Under the pieces are notes generated by a model. It was not told the origin of the DNA and searched no databases. It worked only from the letters and a program-made list of their open reading frames with translations. This document shows positions 5,122 through 11,310 of a stretch of DNA of 11,310 nucleotides, one piece after another. How positions within the stretch are numbered: the first letter of the stretch is position 1; every line of letters begins with the position of its first letter. A program made the position numbers and the translations under genes. The stretch comes from an uncultured Armatimonadota bacterium (GTDB lineage: Bacteria > Armatimonadota > Armatimonadia > Armatimonadales > Armatimonadaceae): contig CAIRTT010000093.1 in NCBI GenBank assembly GCA_903881535.1, forward strand, positions 1 through 11,310, in the 5' to 3' direction.

Positions 5122-5631
5122 ATGCAGTTTCCGCTCCGATGCTCTGGTCTTGATGCGCCGAATCCGTGGCAGGTCGTACCCCGGGTTTACACCTGTGGGC
5201 AGGTGACTGAATCGGATGTCCGGTGGTTCGCGGATGTTGCTGGCGTAACGGCAGTGCTCAACTTGCTCCCGCCAACGCAGGAGATTTCCAATGAAGATGG
5301 CTGGTGGGCGGATGCGGGTGTCGATTACGATGTGATTCCCATCATTTGGATGCAGCCAACGGTCGATGGCATTTGCGCATGTACAGAGTGGCTGGCCCGG
5401 CACAAAGATGACTGTGTGCTCATTCATTGCTCGATGAACTATCGGGTCTCCAGCCTCGTGCATGTCATTCGCAGGCTGCGCGGAACGGTAAGCACCATTT
5501 TGGATGATGCTTGGATCCACGATGTCTGGGAGCCGAATCCGATCTGGATGGCTCATATTGAGCTACTTTGCGCATCGCCGGCGAGTAGGCTGCTGGATTC
5601 GGTGAATGCGCTGGATGCCTTTGACTTTTAG
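5122..5631 (+). CDS. Small cysteine-phosphatase-like protein (PTP/DSP family relative, CX4R loop)
   Basis: The protein has 169 residues. The key segment is VLIHCSMNYRVS (99-110), with a His-Cys pair and Arg108 after strand-like hydrophobic residues, as in the phosphate-binding loop of cysteine phosphatases. Only four residues lie between Cys103 and Arg108, whereas classical tyrosine and dual-specificity phosphatases have five (HCX5R). Bacterial 'protein tyrosine phosphatase family' proteins related to DUF442 share this shorter spacing and the later VWEPNPIW-type motif (about 136-143), so I assign it there. The early part (PRVYTCGQVTESDVRWFADV) fits the same group. No signal peptide is seen, so it is probably cytoplasmic. 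ATG at 5122 has GGAG four bases upstream. Its stop overlaps the end of the convergent sulfatase-fold gene by 4 bp. Activity and substrate are unknown. Confidence 0.72.
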   Translation: MQFPLRCSGLDAPNPWQVVPRVYTCGQVTESDVRWFADVAGVTAVLNLLPPTQEISNEDGWWADAGVDYDVIPIIWMQPTVDGICACTEWLARHKDDCVLIHCSMNYRVSSLVHVIRRLRGTVSTILDDAWIHDVWEPNPIWMAHIELLCASPASRLLDSVNALDAFDF

Positions 5632-7322
5632 GGTTTCTTTGGAGCCGGATCATCCTCGCGGCCCGTTGGGTTAGCGATCGGAACAAAGTCAAACGGCTCA
5701 TTCAATGAGCTGTAGTAGCTGAAGTCACTAACAGGTTCTAGTGGGGCATTGTAGACCTTGGTCGCGATACGGTGCAGCAGAGTAAGTGGCGAGCATTTAT
5801 CAATATCACCGATGGCCGCTTTGTACTTCTCCGGGATGCGCACGGCCATAAGTGTGCCTTTAACTTCATCCATGTCCGTACCCTTGGCGGATCCCCAGTC
5901 GAGGTTCATCCGTGGGCCATGGTCACCGATAATCACGGTGATGGTGTCTCGGTGCGACTTTGCATCGATTGTCTCGATAGTCGAAAGAACCTTTGTATTA
6001 ATGGCTTTTAGCTGTGCGACGTAGGCTGCGCGATACTTATCTTTTCCAATTTGCTCGACGAGCTTTTTGCCATCCAGAAGTGTGAAAGTACGGCCGTTAG
6101 GCTGAACTGGACCGCCATTTTCATCGAAGACAAACGGTGGATGCGGGGCAAGCACGTGGACAAACGTTGCCTTGGGTTCTGTGAGCTCGGTTGACATCGC
6201 CCAGAAACGGAACACATCGCGTAGCTGCTGGCGATGTGTACGAACGCCAGTTTCATCAATGAGTGAGAGGAGGGAAAGTGGTGTGCGCTCAATGAGAAGG
6301 CGAAGAGCTGTTTCCACCTGGTAGCTCATGATGATGTTTTCGGTGGATGCAAATGTGAGGTCGGCTGTCGGGATCGCCGTGAGGTTGGTACCACTCGGAA
6401 TGCTGATGATTTTATGACCCTGTTTACGGAGGATTTGCCAGAGGATGGCACTGTCCACTGTGTTGGTCACAACGCCGGCCAGATCGACATCTGTTGATTT
6501 CTTTAGCTGGTCAACCGGTTTGAAATTGAGCATCGATGCGACAGAAAGCACCGTTTGCGTGTAGTTTGCGTGGCTGCGCTTCGCAACCGAGAAGCCTTTG
6601 GCTTCGAGGTTTTTCAAGAAAGGTTGGTTGTCATAGCCGTAGTAGGACTTAATGACATCATCGCGTCCGTATGCATCGAGGATTACAATTTGCAGGTCCG
6701 GTAGCTCAGCGTCAGTTGCTACAGCAGTCCTGGTCGATTTCTTTTTGATGAGATCTTTGGCAGCATCCAAGGTGTGAACTGGGCGATCCTCTTTGTTGCC
6801 GCTGGTGATGTTCTGCATATAAGCCGCGTAGTTTGCAGTCTTTAGTGCATCCTTCCATGGAGTTGTCATCAGTGGGATGAGCATTAAAGCGATGCTGATG
6901 GCCGTGAATGCACTAAATGCTTTTTGGATGTGCTTGCGGAGGAGAACGGCAAGCAATGTTCCGAGCAGTGCAAAGCCTAACCAGAGATAGGTCCCGACGG
7001 TTTCGGCATGTGCACCTTCAAAAAAGTATGCGACGAGGACAGCTGGGCCAACGACGATGTCGCGGAAGGCAAATGTGAAGAGGATTAATGCGCTGAAAAG
7101 CATCGCCGCAAAGCGACCCGTTTCTACCTTCCGGATACATGCGAGCGCCGCTCCAGCGGTGAGAGCGAACAGGGTTGCAATCCCAGCTGGCAGCAGCATT
7201 ATGTCTGTTGGGATCTCAAGCCGATTTACGGCAGCGAGCGTAATTAGGGGATAAAGGGAGGTGGCTGCTATGGGCAATGCCAGCAGCAGAGCCTGGCTGA
7301 TGAACGATATGACTTTGGACAC
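5628..7322 (-). CDS. Membrane-anchored sulfatase / alkaline-phosphatase-fold hydrolase or transferase
   Basis: The 564-residue protein has an N-terminal membrane domain with about five or six hydrophobic segments (roughly 8-30, 41-62, 70-88, 90-101, 110-128, 136-153), followed by an exported catalytic domain from about residue 208. That domain shows VILDAYGRDD (Asp216, first metal ligand), GYDNQPFLKNLE, NYTQTVLS (254-260, with the likely Thr or Ser nucleophile), VLAPHPPF (390-397) and IIGDHG (464-469, metal ligands Asp467-His468). The layout resembles lipoteichoic-acid-synthase and phosphoethanolamine-transferase-like enzymes, which modify envelope polymers or lipids, but the specific donor cannot be read off. 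The start is GTG at 7322, supported by GGAGAG four to five bases upstream and immediate entry into the first membrane helix. The gene lies 95 bp downstream of the small YLDPGAGS gene on the same strand and is probably co-transcribed. Confidence 0.83.
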   Translation of the reverse strand: MSKVISFISQALLLALPIAATSLYPLITLAAVNRLEIPTDIMLLPAGIATLFALTAGAALACIRKVETGRFAAMLFSALILFTFAFRDIVVGPAVLVAYFFEGAHAETVGTYLWLGFALLGTLLAVLLRKHIQKAFSAFTAISIALMLIPLMTTPWKDALKTANYAAYMQNITSGNKEDRPVHTLDAAKDLIKKKSTRTAVATDAELPDLQIVILDAYGRDDVIKSYYGYDNQPFLKNLEAKGFSVAKRSHANYTQTVLSVASMLNFKPVDQLKKSTDVDLAGVVTNTVDSAILWQILRKQGHKIISIPSGTNLTAIPTADLTFASTENIIMSYQVETALRLLIERTPLSLLSLIDETGVRTHRQQLRDVFRFWAMSTELTEPKATFVHVLAPHPPFVFDENGGPVQPNGRTFTLLDGKKLVEQIGKDKYRAAYVAQLKAINTKVLSTIETIDAKSHRDTITVIIGDHGPRMNLDWGSAKGTDMDEVKGTLMAVRIPEKYKAAIGDIDKCSPLTLLHRIATKVYNAPLEPVSDFSYYSSLNEPFDFVPIANPTGREDDPAPKKP

Positions 7323-7417
7323 GGACTCTCCACGCGTTTGGAAGGTGTGTGGTTATGCGACGGTGTCCGCAGTGTGGCGGGAAGGGGAACGACCGGAAAC
7401 CTGATGACGAGTTTGAC

Positions 7418-7627
7418 CTATGGTTTTGGTGTGCCCTTACCGGCTTTGGTTCGGAACCAGTTACGGAATGTGTAAAGCAAGCCTGCGGCGCTTGCGATCA
7501 GGAGCTGTGTAGCCATACTTCCGGCACCTGGATCGAGGTATGCAGCCGCTGGCGCTTCCGTTGCTGCAACAACAACTGTCAATAGCAGGGAAAGACTGAT
7601 TATATTTTGGAATAGTTTTATTTTCAT
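7418..7627 (-). CDS. Small secreted or membrane protein with a YLDPGAGS motif
   Basis: The 69-residue protein has a Lys-rich start, a hydrophobic signal-like segment (about 7-22) ending in APAAA, then YLDPGAGSMATQLL (30-43), a second hydrophobic helix (about 40-53) and a basic tail. From general knowledge, short proteins with Y-[IL]-DPG-x-GS followed by a membrane helix are widespread and often lie next to alkaline-phosphatase-fold or polysaccharide genes. That matches the downstream gene here. I know no established function. The N-terminal segment could be a cleaved signal peptide, giving a one-helix mature protein with YLDPG at its very start, or it could remain as a first helix. The Shine-Dalgarno is weak. 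The opposite strand has an open frame, but it lacks these coherent features. Confidence 0.72.
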   Translation of the reverse strand: MKIKLFQNIISLSLLLTVVVAATEAPAAAYLDPGAGSMATQLLIASAAGLLYTFRNWFRTKAGKGTPKP

Positions 7628-7996
7628 TGTAGTACCGTCATCACAGACTGAATTATCGGTTGTTTAGTTCACTTATTTAGGAGGGGAAGGGCTCAAATTG
7701 CATGTGATTTAGTAGGAATAAATTCACACATCTATGTGTCACCGATTGAGTGAACATCGTTAAAACCTTGATCGTCTGTGGCCGATTTTCGTTCCCGTTA
7801 ATTGTATTTCCAAGGTGAGAAATTGAGTCACGTAGTTACATTTTTCCGACGATGCTCTTCTCACCATTTCAGTGTTACGCAACATCATGAATGTTCGATG
7901 AACCGTCATAAAGGGTGTAATGGTTTGCGTGGTTGATGTTGGTGTCGTGGAAAGAATGCCTTGGATATCACCGATTCCGCTTGCGGTGACTTAGCT
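7628..7996. other. AT-rich non-coding stretch with several small inverted repeats
   Basis: No convincing gene is seen in these 369 bases between the end of the DUF1501 gene and the start of the YLDPGAGS gene. The AT content is visibly higher than in the flanks. Inverted repeats include TGTGATTTA/TAAATTCACA (7703-7711, 7719-7728; one unpaired base), ACACAT-CT-ATGTGT (7726-7739), GTTCACT/AGTGAAC (7667-7673, 7749-7755) and GGTGAGAA/TTCTCACC (7814-7821, 7858-7865). The part nearest 7627 must hold the minus-strand promoter of the small gene, but I found no -35/-10 pair good enough to name. The TGTGA...TCACA element resembles a CRP/FNR-type site with wrong spacing. Confidence 0.5.
7968..7989 (-). 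terminator. Weak hairpin after the DUF1501 gene
   Basis: TCACCG (7968-7973) and CGGTGA (7984-7989) form a 6-bp stem with a 10-nt loop, starting 7 nt after the stop codon of the minus-strand operon. No T-run follows on the minus strand, so this is a possible 3'-end structure only. Confidence 0.3.
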
Positions 7997-9403
7997 TTAC
8001 CCGGCGATAACATCTTTGACGACATTTCCCTTGACATCCGTCAGGCGGAAATCGCGGCCGGCGTAGCGATACGTCAGGCGGGTATGGTCGAGTCCGAGCA
8101 GCTGGAGGACTGTTGCATGCAAGTCATGGACATGCACAGGGTGATCAACTGCCTCAAAGCCTAGCGGGTCTGTTCCACCAAAGGAGAGCCCACCGCGTAC
8201 CCCACCACCGGCCATCCACACCGTAAAGCCCTTATTGTTGTGGTCACGGCCATCCCCGTTTTGCGCCGTTGGCGTCCGCCCAAATTCGCCCGCCCAGACG
8301 ACCAGCGTCGAATCAAGCAACCCGCGGGCTGCTAGATCGGCAAGCAAGCCCGCAATAGGCTTGTCCACCGCTGCACAGTTACGGGGGAGGTCGCTCTCTA
8401 GGTTTGCGTGTTGGTCCCAGTTCACATTTGGCGTGACTTCCACAAATCGGACACCTGCTTCAACAGCCCGCCGGGCCATCAGGCACTGACGACCAAAGTC
8501 ATCGGAGATCGTCGTCCCGATACCATAGCTGCTCTGAACCGCCACTGCTTCGCTGTCCAGGTTCATCACCGTCGGAAGATCAGCCTGCATCCGGAAGGCC
8601 AGCTCATAGCTGGTAATCGCTGCATTAACCTGCTCTAAATGTGGTGTCGTAGCGAGTGCCTCAGCATGTAGTTTCTGGATGAAATCGAGCTGTTGGCGCT
8701 GTGAAGCGGGCTTGAGCAGGGGACTCGCAATATAGTCTGCTTTGCTGCTTGCAATCGGCTGGTTTCCCTTACCAATCGGTGTTCCCTGGTAAATCGCCGG
8801 TAGGAATGCCGAGCCGTAGTTTTGTGCACCGCCATTGCCGGCAGGTGGCTTGATACTCAGAAAGCCCGGCAGATTCTGGTTTTCTGTACCAAGCCCGTAG
8901 AGGGTCCAGGCGCCAACACTTGGCCGGACAAACTGAAAACTCCCGGTGTGCATTTGGACAAAGGCTTGCGCATGCGCTGGTTGATCCGTATGCATGCTGC
9001 GTATCAGACACATTTTGTCTGCATGCTTGCGCAGCTCTGGAAAAAGCGAGCTGATCCAAAGGCCACTGTCACCACTTGGTTCAAAAGCCCACTTGGATTT
9101 CAAAAGTTTTGCGCCACGGCCGAGGCGCCCAGGACCCGGCATCCCGTTACGCTCCTCAAGCTCCGGCTTGTAGTCAAATGTATCGACATGACTTGGAGCT
9201 CCGCGCATACAAAGCCAGATCACATGTTTTGCTTTGGCCGGGAAGTGAGGAGCCTTTGGAGCAAGGGGATTCACCGGTTTGTTTGTCGCTTTGACTGCCG
9301 CTTGCGCAAGGGCATCGGTTGTCGCGAATGCAGAAAAGGCCAGCGTTCCAAACCCACCAGCAAGGCGGGTCAATAATGTTCGTCTAAGGATTTCATCGGA
9401 CAT
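7997..9403 (-). CDS. DUF1501 domain-containing protein with Tat-type signal
   Basis: The protein has 468 residues. The N-terminus has RRTLLTRLAGG, then a hydrophobic stretch to ALAQA (about residues 7-35), a twin-arginine export signal, so the protein probably folds before leaving the cytoplasm. The body shows HVIWLCMRGAPSHVDTFDYKP (about 60-80), RSMHTDQPAHAQAF and QMHTGS, then WAGEFGRTP (370-378), GRDH (385-388), GGVRGG and a DLHATVLQLLGLDH ending. These are the conserved blocks of DUF1501, a family with an alkaline-phosphatase/sulfatase-like fold. DUF1501 proteins are nearly always paired with DUF1549/DUF1553 proteins, as here, with only 15 bp between the two genes. The ATG at 9403 has GAGG six bases upstream. 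The function is unestablished; involvement in degrading complex or sulfated organics is often proposed from context. The family call is firm, the role is not. Confidence 0.92.
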   Translation of the reverse strand: MSDEILRRTLLTRLAGGFGTLAFSAFATTDALAQAAVKATNKPVNPLAPKAPHFPAKAKHVIWLCMRGAPSHVDTFDYKPELEERNGMPGPGRLGRGAKLLKSKWAFEPSGDSGLWISSLFPELRKHADKMCLIRSMHTDQPAHAQAFVQMHTGSFQFVRPSVGAWTLYGLGTENQNLPGFLSIKPPAGNGGAQNYGSAFLPAIYQGTPIGKGNQPIASSKADYIASPLLKPASQRQQLDFIQKLHAEALATTPHLEQVNAAITSYELAFRMQADLPTVMNLDSEAVAVQSSYGIGTTISDDFGRQCLMARRAVEAGVRFVEVTPNVNWDQHANLESDLPRNCAAVDKPIAGLLADLAARGLLDSTLVVWAGEFGRTPTAQNGDGRDHNNKGFTVWMAGGGVRGGLSFGGTDPLGFEAVDHPVHVHDLHATVLQLLGLDHTRLTYRYAGRDFRLTDVKGNVVKDVIAG

Positions 9404-9418
9404 AGGGGGCCTCTTTCT

Positions 9419-11310
9419 CTATCGAATGGTGCGAAACTCAACGGTTGCCATGAGGGACTGACAGAAAACTGTCCATCTGGCACGTTCCGGATTACGCGCA
9501 ACACGGCTGTAAACACCGATGTTTGACTGTGATTCTGGTACAAAACTGTCCAAGAATGCCTTGCTTGCAGTCACTTCCTTGGCACTTGGCATCCGCCCAA
9601 GGATCATCCGGAATGCACTCTCAATCCGTTCATCCTGCGTCCGGCTTGCAGCTGGAATACGTCCAGATGCCTTTATAGAAGCATCGATGACAAATGGAGC
9701 ATTCAAGAGGAACAGCGCCTGGGATGGCACCGTGGTTTCTTCACGGACTCCGGTCACCAGCGATGGCTCGGCCATGTCGAACACTGAAAGGGCATCCGGG
9801 AGGATGTCGCGCACAATCGGAAGATAAACCGAGCGGTAGGGGATGGTCAATGTCTGTGGGTCGAACGCCGGCCTGCGCGCAAACTGACCTTCGACTTTTA
9901 CCATCGGGGATGCATCTGGTACCCGCAAATCCAAGTCACCGCTCACCGCCAAAATATTGTCCCGAATCGATTCAGCATCCATTCGGCGAACGCGCTGGTG
10001 GGACAGCTGGATGTTTTCCGGGTCAAGCTGTGCAGCTTTAGTCCCCGGCGTCGAATCCAGTTGATAGGTTTTCGTGAGCATGATGTCGCGGATGAGGCTC
10101 TTAATGTCCCAGTCGCTGTCCATAAACCGAATGGCGATGTAATCGAGGAGCTCTGGGTGGTCCGGACGCATCCCGGTCACACCAAAGTTGTCACAGCTCG
10201 CGACAAGCCCCCGACCAAACAAATAGTGCCAAACGCGGTTTACAAACACGCGCGCCGTCAGGGGGTTGTTCTTTGAGGCCAGCCAGTCTGCTGCTTGAAG
10301 GCGTCCGCTTGCGGTCCGTGGAACGGATGTTTCAGTAGATACTCCCAGAAATGCAGGGATACCGCGCTGCACAATCTCACCCGGTTGTTCCCGCTCACCA
10401 CGTTCGTAGATAGGGCTGTCTTCGAGGATAATCTTTTCCGATGCTCCCATGGCGTAGGGTTTCACGCGTCCGGATGCATCGTAACGGCTTAGCTGATGCT
10501 CAAGCACACCGATACGGGATCGCAGAGCAACAAGCCCTCCGTTGCCGGCGGTCCGGTTACGGCGCTGGGCCTGAATCAACTCATCGCGCTGTTGGACAAG
10601 CGTGGACAATTGATTCGTCAACAAGCGCTGCTCAAAGGGTGAGAGACCCGTTGGACGGTAAACGCCTGCATCCTGGGAGAGAGCAATTCCATCCGAGCCC
10701 TGACGCTGTTGATTCGTCGGCGCTGATGCCGTATGCGTTTCAGTACTCAGAAATATTCCAGCTAGCTGATAGTAAGCACCCTGAGAAATAGGATCTGTTT
10801 TATGGTTATGGCAGCGGGCGCAGGCGACTGTGAGACCAAGAATCCCTTGCCCGATGGCGTCGATTTGCTCATCTGCGACATCCAGGCGGAATTGCCGTGT
10901 GTTTCGCTCTGTGTGTGACTTCGCGCCAATGGCCAGATAGCCTGTAGCAATCGTTTGGGTGGCTGAGAGAGCGGTGGATGCAGAAGGAAGCAGATCACCT
11001 GCGATTTGCTCACGGATAAACGCATCGTATGGTTTGTTCGCATTGAAACTATCAACGACGTAGTCTCGGTAGCGCCATGCCTCCGGATACGCGATGTTGG
11101 CATCTTTGCCGCTCGACTCGGCGTAGCGCGCGATATCCAACCAGTGGCGTCCCCAACGGCGGCCATATTCCTGGCTTGCAAGGTAGGTGTCGACAACCTT
11201 CTTTATGTCCGCTTGGGTTGGTTTGTCAGGAAAAGCATCCAGCTCGGATGCGGTTGGCATGATACCGGTGATGTCCATCGCGATGCGGCGTAGGAGCAGC
11301 TTGCCATGTG
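9419..11310 (-). CDS. DUF1549/DUF1553 domain protein with a CXXCH motif, N-terminus outside window
   Basis: The frame is open to the right edge. Ten further codons upstream of the ATG at 11278 read HGKLLLRRIA, which continues the family motif (LLRR...D-x-TG-x-PT), so the true start lies beyond 11310 and that ATG is internal. From that ATG, DUF1549 covers about residues 1-175 and contains YGRRWGRHWLDIARY (38-52) and CARCHNHKTDP (153-163). Cys153, Cys156 and His157 form a CXXCH heme-c-type site. DUF1553 follows in the C-terminal part, with the signature ADWLASKNNPLTARVFVNRVWHYLFGRG split over residues about 329-356 and RRMDAESIRDNILAVSGDLD later. Members are exported and frequently carry extra cytochrome c domains at the N-terminus; that region is not visible. 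A coiled-coil-like stretch lies between the domains (about 214-260). It is the first visible gene of an operon with the DUF1501 gene. Confidence 0.92.
   Translation of the reverse strand, partial: HGKLLLRRIAMDITGIMPTASELDAFPDKPTQADIKKVVDTYLASQEYGRRWGRHWLDIARYAESSGKDANIAYPEAWRYRDYVVDSFNANKPYDAFIREQIAGDLLPSASTALSATQTIATGYLAIGAKSHTERNTRQFRLDVADEQIDAIGQGILGLTVACARCHNHKTDPISQGAYYQLAGIFLSTETHTASAPTNQQRQGSDGIALSQDAGVYRPTGLSPFEQRLLTNQLSTLVQQRDELIQAQRRNRTAGNGGLVALRSRIGVLEHQLSRYDASGRVKPYAMGASEKIILEDSPIYERGEREQPGEIVQRGIPAFLGVSTETSVPRTASGRLQAADWLASKNNPLTARVFVNRVWHYLFGRGLVASCDNFGVTGMRPDHPELLDYIAIRFMDSDWDIKSLIRDIMLTKTYQLDSTPGTKAAQLDPENIQLSHQRVRRMDAESIRDNILAVSGDLDLRVPDASPMVKVEGQFARRPAFDPQTLTIPYRSVYLPIVRDILPDALSVFDMAEPSLVTGVREETTVPSQALFLLNAPFVIDASIKASGRIPAASRTQDERIESAFRMILGRMPSAKEVTASKAFLDSFVPESQSNIGVYSRVARNPERARWTVFCQSLMATVEFRTIR

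Noticed and set aside
7349..7585. Plus-strand Cys-rich frame with CPQCGG, zinc-ribbon-like
   Set aside because: Most of it is antisense to the YLDPGAGS gene, which has a coherent signal and membrane layout. The Cys spacing after the first pair is irregular and no Shine-Dalgarno precedes it.
7703..7728. TGTGA...TCACA as a CRP/FNR site
   Set aside because: The half-sites are 16 bases apart instead of six, so it does not fit the known site geometry. It is kept only as an inverted repeat.
7961..8164. Plus-strand 67-codon frame at the end of the DUF1501 gene
   Set aside because: It overlaps the conserved C-terminus of DUF1501 in antisense and has no recognisable motif.

Overview
The window looks like part of a moderately GC-rich bacterial chromosome, most plausibly from the Armatimonadota. 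The strongest clue is the pseudopilin-like gene at 2788-3567, whose N-terminus (FTLIELLVVIGIIAILAAIL, then FPVFASAREKAR) and C-terminal DGH motif are of a type greatly expanded in that phylum. The DUF1549/DUF1553 plus DUF1501 pair at the right end is also common in Planctomycetes and Verrucomicrobia, so the phylum call is an inference. I saw no transposase, integrase, tRNA, rRNA or CRISPR array.

Left part (1-2710): the C-terminal end of a BMP/PnrA-type ABC-transporter substrate-binding lipoprotein runs on the + strand towards a convergent HAD phosphatase, and a strong hairpin lies at their junction. Divergent from the HAD gene is a Gfo/Idh/MocA oxidoreductase (1507-2646). Its upstream region holds the most unusual structure here: a promoter, LacI-type palindrome, Shine-Dalgarno and start codon, present twice about 180 bp apart. 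The upstream copy opens only an eight-codon reading frame. A hairpin terminator follows the oxidoreductase gene.

Middle part (2711-5631): the pseudopilin-like gene converges with a rhamnulokinase (rhaB) only 3 bp away. Divergent from rhaB is a small phosphatase-like gene with a CX4R active-site loop. It overlaps the next convergent gene by 4 bp.

Right part (5628-11310), all on the minus strand: a membrane-anchored alkaline-phosphatase/sulfatase-fold enzyme is preceded by a small secreted or membrane protein with a YLDPGAGS motif. Then come a 369-bp AT-rich non-coding stretch and a two-gene operon of a DUF1549/DUF1553 protein with a CXXCH motif (5' end beyond the window) and a Tat-exported DUF1501 protein.

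The left and middle genes (solute capture, sugar-phosphate HAD, sugar dehydrogenase, rhamnulokinase) suggest carbohydrate uptake and catabolism. The right-hand genes suggest envelope and exported functions. These groupings are inferences from family membership. No gene cluster here clearly forms a new multi-gene system; the duplicated operator-promoter is the best candidate for undescribed biology.
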